Below, piece by piece: positions 33,862-38,130 of a DNA stretch of 38,130 bases. Source of the stretch: CAWUKT01 sp963923035 (GTDB taxonomy: Bacteria > Bacteroidota > Bacteroidia > J057 > JADKCL01); contig CAWUKT010000069.1 in assembly GCA_963923035.1 (NCBI GenBank), positions 1 to 38,130 of the forward strand. The letters run 5' to 3'. The position numbers and the translations under genes were made by a program. Positions within the stretch are counted from its first letter, which is position 1, and every line of letters begins with the position of its first letter. The notes beneath the pieces are model-generated. The model was not told where the DNA came from, did not search any database, and was given only the letters and a program-made list of their open reading frames with translations.

Positions 33862-36429
33862 TTATAAATAGTCCCACATGTCGTCTTCGGGGACTGGCTC
33901 CGATGTCGTTTCCGGCACCGGATTCTCTTTCTTTTCGGTGACGCTTTCGGGTGCGTCGCTGATGGAGAGCATTTCAAATGCTTTACTTTCCTCGGCCTCC
34001 ACTTCTACAGACTCTTCTACCGGCTCAGTTTCCGGTTCTTTGGGAGGCTCGGGAGCAACCCTTACGCGGGTCAAACGGGGCGATCCTGGCGCGTAGGGGA
34101 ACAACGATTTCCAAGCCAGGGTATCCGCCAGTGGATTGTCGGAACCTTCATGACCAAATTGAAGGTCAACGCAGCCCTGCGGGGTCCGGGCCAAAAACCC
34201 ATGCCCGGCGAAGAGGAGGTTGATTTCGTCTTCTCCCTCCGCCAACAGCGTTCCGGGAAGGATCAACTCCCGCCCCGAAACCGTAATCCGTTGTTGTTCA
34301 AGGTCAAGCTCCTGGCCGTGCAGGTAGAATTCATCGGAATTCAGGTCGGCTTCGGCGTAGGTCCGGTCCTTGGAGCGGGACTTGCGCTTGAACAGCAAAT
34401 TCTTGACGTTGGGCAAGATGCGGCGTTCGGTCACAACCGGCGTCCCCACCAAATCCGAATTTTTATTCGTTCCGGTGGGATAATTCAGGGGTCCGTACAG
34501 ACAACTGGTCTTTAGCTTCCTTTCTTCGAGCAAAAAGCGGCCTACCTGAAAATGTTCTTCGAGGGCCTTCTGCATTCCATCCCGCAGGTCCGGCAACAAA
34601 AATCCCCGCCCCGACAGAATGATTACCGGGAATTTATCAACTCCTGAGCGCCGAATCAATTCTAATGTGCGGGAAATAATTTCATCCTTGGTTTGGGCGA
34701 TGAATCCGAAGTAGTCGTCGATGGTCAGGTTTTTCCGGTAAAATTCGACTTCCAAAATGCGGTTCAGGTCCTGGATAAAATCTTTATCACTGGGTTTCAG
34801 CTCTTTGATTGAGTCAAGGGCCGACAAGGGCAATCTTGCTTCGGCATTTTCGAGCTGGCTATAGCGTTGTTTCAGCTTTTCCACCCACCGCATCAACTCC
34901 AATTTTTGCGGCACCTCCGCGTCCAAAATTTTATGGATCGCTTCGGCCCGGTCCTCGCCCACTTGGTTTCCGGCCGCAGCTGCGGCCAGGGTTTCGACAA
35001 AGGCGTAAGTCATGGCGTTGCCAGCACCCGCGAATCCACTCCTGAACACGCTGCTGAATTGGTTCCGCTCCTCTCCCACCTGCACAATGGACAAATCCGT
35101 CGTGCCTTTCCCGATGTCGATGATGAGATAGTTTTGACCGGCCTTCAATTCGTGCTGCCGAATGCCGGTCACGGATCCATCGCTCAGCAGGCCCAGGAAA
35201 GAGGCATCGCTCTCCGATAAAGTCTGGACTTCGAGCCCCGCAAATCCGTAATCGTACTCCCGGCGAATGACATCGAAATCCTGCTGGAGATTGTTGAGGA
35301 GTTCGTAAATGCGGCGTTGGGAATAAATATTGGGGACGAGGAGGGTCAAACGAAGGAGCTTCCGCTGGTCCGAGGGGTGGTGGGAAGCAATTTCGGCGAG
35401 GAGGAGGTGGAGGAATTCGTTCATGAGGCGGCGAAAGGTGGCCTCGTGGACGGATGGATTGGAAAAATGGGCGTAACGGCCCTGGATTTCGAGGGGAAAA
35501 TCGGTGATGAATCCCAGCTCGGCCAATTTCAAGTTGGGGATGAGCTGGTAGCTGTCGCCGGTGCGGGGATCAAACAGCCGGGGGTCGTAGGTATCGCCCA
35601 AGATGGAGACCCATTCCCGGTTGCCCTCCCGGAAAGGAGGTCCGGCAATGGCCAATTCCGGATCGCCTTCGACGGAGTAACTCCGTCGGATCATGAAACT
35701 CGACCGGAACAGCTTCTGGTCCTCAGAATCGTATTGGTAATACCGGTTGTAATCGACGTTCCACGGGGTCAATTCGCCTTCTTCTCCCGCCACCGCCTTT
35801 CTCGTCAACCGCCCATCCTTCAACGCTGGCCCATAAAATTCGAAGAGGAGCCGGTCCATCACATTCATCCGCTTGTCGCGGTGGCTTTCCTGACTCCGTT
35901 GCTTGAAAGCGATCTGCGAAGCCTCCGAGCCAAAGTCGAATACCGCATCAAACAAATGTTGGCTCTCCCCGATGTGCAATTTGATTTCCCCTTCACTTTC
36001 TTCCTGCGCCCCCACCAACCGAATCCGAATCGTCAGCGAAAAACTGGTCGTTCGGCCGCGGTAGCGCAGAAATAAATGGCCGTCGTTGTGTTGCCACTCG
36101 TACGGGGTATCTTTCAGGCCTTCATTCAGCTGATCGGCCTTGGATTGTCGTTTTACTTCTCCCTCCCGAAACTCAATCGTCAATACCTGCGACTCTTCAT
36201 CGAATTGAGAATTTCCGTGCAGCTTCCGGTCGTCCAGTACCTGGTCGTAATCAGAGCCCCGCCCCGACAAAAAGGCGACTCCCTGCGTCAACCGCAACAA
36301 CACGGGCTGGTAGCCGGGATGGTGTTCGACGATAAATTCGAATGGATAGGGGAATTCGCGGGCGTTGCGGGGAAACAAACGACAATAGTGGTACCGCCGG
36401 CGGTTAACAAAGAGAGGCAGATAGTACAT
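33862..36429 (-). CDS. Actin/Hsp70-superfamily ATPase, SrfB-like
   Basis: About 855 residues from ATG 36429. The frame opens with a TTG at 36477, but the 16 extra residues give no plausible N-terminus. There is no signal peptide or TM. Actin-fold motifs in order: phosphate 1 VFDFGSEASQIAFK (~163-176), phosphate 2 LIIDIGKGTTDLSIVQV (~435-451), and the adenosine loop VIILSGRGFLLPD (~602-614). Between them is a helical insert, and the C-terminal ~130 residues are an acidic, Pro-rich tail ending in DDMWDYL. The size and the long N-terminal beta region resemble SrfB-type proteins, annotated as virulence factors in enterobacteria without clear function. It is the first gene of the four-gene unit, 18 bp before the bitopic protein. 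It may polymerise or act as a chaperone-type switch. Confidence 0.75.
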   Translation of the reverse strand: MYYLPLFVNRRRYHYCRLFPRNAREFPYPFEFIVEHHPGYQPVLLRLTQGVAFLSGRGSDYDQVLDDRKLHGNSQFDEESQVLTIEFREGEVKRQSKADQLNEGLKDTPYEWQHNDGHLFLRYRGRTTSFSLTIRIRLVGAQEESEGEIKLHIGESQHLFDAVFDFGSEASQIAFKQRSQESHRDKRMNVMDRLLFEFYGPALKDGRLTRKAVAGEEGELTPWNVDYNRYYQYDSEDQKLFRSSFMIRRSYSVEGDPELAIAGPPFREGNREWVSILGDTYDPRLFDPRTGDSYQLIPNLKLAELGFITDFPLEIQGRYAHFSNPSVHEATFRRLMNEFLHLLLAEIASHHPSDQRKLLRLTLLVPNIYSQRRIYELLNNLQQDFDVIRREYDYGFAGLEVQTLSESDASFLGLLSDGSVTGIRQHELKAGQNYLIIDIGKGTTDLSIVQVGEERNQFSSVFRSGFAGAGNAMTYAFVETLAAAAAGNQVGEDRAEAIHKILDAEVPQKLELMRWVEKLKQRYSQLENAEARLPLSALDSIKELKPSDKDFIQDLNRILEVEFYRKNLTIDDYFGFIAQTKDEIISRTLELIRRSGVDKFPVIILSGRGFLLPDLRDGMQKALEEHFQVGRFLLEERKLKTSCLYGPLNYPTGTNKNSDLVGTPVVTERRILPNVKNLLFKRKSRSKDRTYAEADLNSDEFYLHGQELDLEQQRITVSGRELILPGTLLAEGEDEINLLFAGHGFLARTPQGCVDLQFGHEGSDNPLADTLAWKSLFPYAPGSPRLTRVRVAPEPPKEPETEPVEESVEVEAEESKAFEMLSISDAPESVTEKKENPVPETTSEPVPEDDMWDYL

Positions 36430-36498
36430 TTTTAACAGGGTTGATGCAATGATAAAATGTACGCATAGGAATGGCAAGGGTTGGGGTTCGCAAAGAAA

Positions 36499-37473
36499 TT
36501 ACCATTCCAGTAAATATGGAGCGTTGACCATTTCGTCGGCTTTTCGGGTCCGCAACGCATAGTTGAAGCCTGCGTAGACGGCATAACCACCGTGGGCGCC
36601 TTCCCGGTTCAAGGCCAGGAATCCCACCTGAAGGTTCTTCAGGTCCTTTTCTTTTTTCATCAAGCGTTCCACCGCCATCTTGCAGGCCACCTGCGGTTCG
36701 TATCCCTGCCGCATCAACTCCACCACGAGATGGCTCCCGGCAATCCGGATGACCGCCTCCCCCATCCCGGTGGCACAGGCTGCGCCCACTTCATTGTCCA
36801 CAAACAGCCCCGCCCCAATGATCGGCGAATCCCCGACTCGGCCGTGTAATTTATAGGCCATGCCCGAAGTCGTACAGGCCCCGGACAGGTTTCCCTCATC
36901 GTCCAAGGCCAGCATCCCAATGGTATCGTGGTTCTCCCGGTTGATGATCGGTTCGTATTTGGATTCCTGCTTCCATTTCTCCCACGCCGCTTTGGCCTCC
37001 GGAATCAATAGCTCCTTCTTGGGAAATCCCTTCTCCCGCGCAAATTGGTAGGCTCCTTCGCCCACCAACATCACATGGGGCGTGTCTTCCATCACCTTGC
37101 GGGCCACAGAGATGGGATTTTCGATGTCCTGGAGAAATGCCACCGCGCCGCATTGGCCTTCGTGGTCCATGATGCAAGCGTCGAGGGTGACCCGGCCTTC
37201 CCGGTCGGGCAAGCCGCCCAGGCCCACACTGCGGTTGGTGGGATCGGATTCGGTGACGCGTACGCCGGCTTCCACCGCATCGAGGGCATTGCCCTTTTGG
37301 CCGAGGATCTCCCAGGCTCCGGCATTGGCGGCGATGCCGTGGTTCCAGGTGGACACGACCGTGGCCCGGCGTCGCTTCTGCTGAAGGGTGCGGGCGGGCA
37401 CCAGTTGGCGCGCCCCGACGAGTCCGAGCGAAGCGAGGAAGGTGGTCTTGATGAAGTTGCGGCGGGAGGTCAT
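36499..37473 (-). CDS. Aspartylglucosaminidase-type Ntn hydrolase, Tat-exported
   Basis: A 324-residue precursor of the N4-(beta-N-acetylglucosaminyl)-L-asparaginase / isoaspartyl peptidase family. The leader has a twin-arginine motif (SRRNFIKTTFLASLGLVGA), so it is folded before export. The self-cleaving site is at NHDT184-IG: Thr184 would become the N-terminal nucleophile of the beta chain. The following stretches SGACTTSGMAYKLHGRVGDSP, IIGAGLFVDNEVGAACATG and GGYAVYAG match the glycosylasparaginase branch. It should cut GlcNAc-Asn bonds of glycoprotein fragments or related amides. It lies 69 bp upstream of the actin-like ATPase start on the same strand, so it may share the transcript, but no functional link is evident. 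Confidence 0.9.
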   Translation of the reverse strand: MTSRRNFIKTTFLASLGLVGARQLVPARTLQQKRRRATVVSTWNHGIAANAGAWEILGQKGNALDAVEAGVRVTESDPTNRSVGLGGLPDREGRVTLDACIMDHEGQCGAVAFLQDIENPISVARKVMEDTPHVMLVGEGAYQFAREKGFPKKELLIPEAKAAWEKWKQESKYEPIINRENHDTIGMLALDDEGNLSGACTTSGMAYKLHGRVGDSPIIGAGLFVDNEVGAACATGMGEAVIRIAGSHLVVELMRQGYEPQVACKMAVERLMKKEKDLKNLQVGFLALNREGAHGGYAVYAGFNYALRTRKADEMVNAPYLLEW

Positions 37474-37620
37474 ACTGTGCTGTGCAAATTGGGTGAGTGC
37501 AGGACTGCCTTGGTTCTAGTCAAATTACACATTTTCGGGGTTTTAATCGCGGGGAAGGGAATGGGAACAAAAAAAGTATGGATTTGTGCTGGTGGGGGTG
37601 GATGGGAGGCGGAATCGCGG

Positions 37621-37660
37621 GAGGGAATTGGGTGGTGGTCGGGGTGGTGGTCAGCATTTA
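37621..37660 (+). repeat. Direct repeat E2, copy A
   Basis: The 40 bases beginning GAGGGAATTGGGT and ending GGTCAGCATTTA recur at 37947-37986 with only three mismatches. Confidence 0.85.
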
Positions 37661-37667
37661 CTTTCGT

Positions 37668-37703
37668 CACCACGCCTGCCTTCGGGGATTTACTTCCCCG
37701 AAC
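37668..37703 (+). repeat. Direct repeat E1, copy A, with hairpin
   Basis: Begins CACCACGCC and contains TTCGGGGA, TTTACT, TCCCCGAA (37681-37702), an 8-bp perfect stem. It is matched by copy B at 37889-37925. Confidence 0.85.
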
Positions 37704-37758
37704 GGTTAATAAGCGCCGTTATGCGAGGGACATGCAAAGTGGACGAGATACAGGCCAT

Positions 37759-37794
37759 CATTTATCTTTTGGTGGAAGCAACTTCCACCAAAGC
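37759..37794 (+). repeat. Repeat E3, copy A, with 11-bp hairpin
   Basis: After CATTTATCT, TTTGGTGGAAG (37768-37778) and CTTCCACCAAA (37782-37792) form a perfect 11-bp stem around CAA. Copy B at 37981-38011 starts identically but its right arm is shortened. Confidence 0.85.
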
Positions 37795-37888
37795 TGGAGG
37801 GAAAGAGAAGCAGGGAATGTGAACGGAGTCAGGGTGGATGGGAAAAAGGGAAACTTAAAAGGAAGAATTCTGCTGGCCAATCATCACT

Positions 37889-37925
37889 CACCACGCCCGC
37901 TTTCGGGGAAGTAACTTCCCCGAAC
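37889..37925 (+). repeat. Direct repeat E1, copy B, with hairpin
   Basis: TTCGGGGAA (37902-37910) pairs perfectly with TTCCCCGAA (37916-37924). The stem is one pair longer than in copy A and differs consistently in both arms, so pairing is kept. Confidence 0.85.
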
Positions 37926-37933
37926 AGATCCTC

Positions 37934-37947
37934 CGCGTGATCACGCG
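37934..37947. repeat. 14-bp perfect palindrome CGCGTGATCACGCG
   Basis: A self-complementary site between repeats E1 and E2 of copy B. At the matching place near copy A there is only a weak AGCGCCGTTATGCG dyad. Confidence 0.8.
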
Positions 37948-37986
37948 AGGGAATTGGGTAGTGGCCGGGGTGCTGGTCAGCATTTA
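37947..37986 (+). repeat. Direct repeat E2, copy B
   Basis: 40 bases, three mismatches to 37621-37660. Here it runs straight into E3 copy B (37981-38011), sharing the CATTTA junction. Confidence 0.85.
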
Positions 37987-38011
37987 TCTTTTGGTGGAAG
38001 CAAATCCACCA
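37981..38011 (+). repeat. Repeat E3, copy B
   Basis: CATTTATCTTTTGGTGGAAG followed by CAAATCCACCAC, homologous to 37759-37790. A third partial copy (GCAAATCCACCAA) is at about 38050-38062. Confidence 0.8.
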
Positions 38012-38090
38012 CAGCGAGACCGGGTAAGGTAAACGGGCGAAGCAGGAAAGCAAATCCACCAAAACCACCAGTGTGTAAATCGAGTAGAGG

Positions 38091-38130
38091 AAAGTAAAGG
38101 CGGCGATTAAGTCGCCTTTACTTTTCCCCT
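38091..38130. terminator. Long hairpin at the right window edge
   Basis: AAAGTAAAGGCG (38091-38102) pairs perfectly with CGCCTTTACTTT (38113-38124), with a 10-base loop. T-rich and A-rich flanks would allow termination from either strand, but there is no gene inside the window for it to serve on the plus strand. Confidence 0.5.

Larger units (their letters stand above)
37474..38130. other. Gene-free right end with repeated palindromic elements
   Basis: No credible gene in 657 bp. Open frames on either strand are short and repeat-driven. The region is filled by direct repeats that each carry a hairpin, listed below. No promoter for the leftward hydrolase was recognised. Confidence 0.6.

Noticed and set aside
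36430..36477. TTG start 16 codons upstream for the actin-like ATPase
   Set aside because: The ATG at 36429 gives a compact N-terminus; the extra residues are hydrophobic without a signal-peptide pattern.
37045..37914. 289-residue frame on the plus strand at the right end
   Set aside because: Antisense to the glycosylasparaginase gene, then continues through the palindromic repeats without any domain.

Overview
The window looks like a chromosomal segment of an uncultured Bacteroidota bacterium, probably from the Saprospiraceae/Chitinophagia side. The reasons are: repeated promoter -7 elements of the form TAnnTTTG a short way upstream of genes, few Shine-Dalgarno sites, a DUF4476 protein, family-typical gene pairs (Nif3-like plus C4 zinc-ribbon coiled coil), and secreted proteins with plain Sec or lipoprotein signals. 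At 38 kb with a NotI site at base 1 it is fosmid-sized. That origin is inference. No rRNA, tRNA, CRISPR array, transposase or phage gene was recognised. Base composition is uneven: 0-3 kb and about 25-37.5 kb are GC-rich, while 7.9-13 kb is more AT-rich.

Layout. (1) 1-3783 (+): truncated Nif3-like gene, zinc-ribbon coiled-coil gene, terminator, TPR protein, small lipoprotein. (2) 3784-6463: 2.7 kb without a credible gene. It holds a G-rich patch and about 15 degenerate tandem copies of a ~126-bp unit, which are themselves arranged in a ~631-bp higher-order repeat. (3) 6464-13273 (+): adenylosuccinate lyase, exported rhodanese, DUF2064 transferase, DUF4476 protein, GH113-like glycosidase, DUF2461 protein and a PmtA-like methyltransferase. 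(4) 13277-16043 (-): a very basic exported protein built from about 29 HRDLN/HKDL repeats, and a lipoprotein. (5) 16365-20281: O-methyltransferase and LysM lytic transglycosylase (+), RNase HII (-), Nudix hydrolase (+) and an unknown small protein (-). (6) 20311-24423: surface polysaccharide genes, namely a GT4 glycosyltransferase and Wzx-type flippase (-) and a divergent O-antigen-ligase-like protein (+). (7) 24599-25786 (+): membrane-anchored protein with an SH3-like exported part. (8) 25788-36429 (-): a tightly packed four-gene unit. (9) 36499-37473 (-): Tat-exported aspartylglucosaminidase-type hydrolase. (10) 37474-38130: gene-free, with repeated hairpins.

The most interesting system is region 8. 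In transcription order it encodes an actin/Hsp70-fold ATPase (SrfB-like), a bitopic membrane protein with a large cytoplasmic part, a 1725-residue protein that appears to join a SEDS (FtsW/RodA-type) membrane domain to a penicillin-binding transpeptidase domain (SxxK, SxN and KTG all present), and a small membrane-anchored protein whose start overlaps the giant gene. By analogy with MreB-MreC/D-RodA-PBP2 it could be a one-operon peptidoglycan synthesis machine. This is inference from domains and gene order. Other strong leads are the satellite-like 126-bp array, the HRDLN repeat protein, a palindrome that exactly fills a promoter spacer (11704-11722), and the repeated hairpins at the right end.
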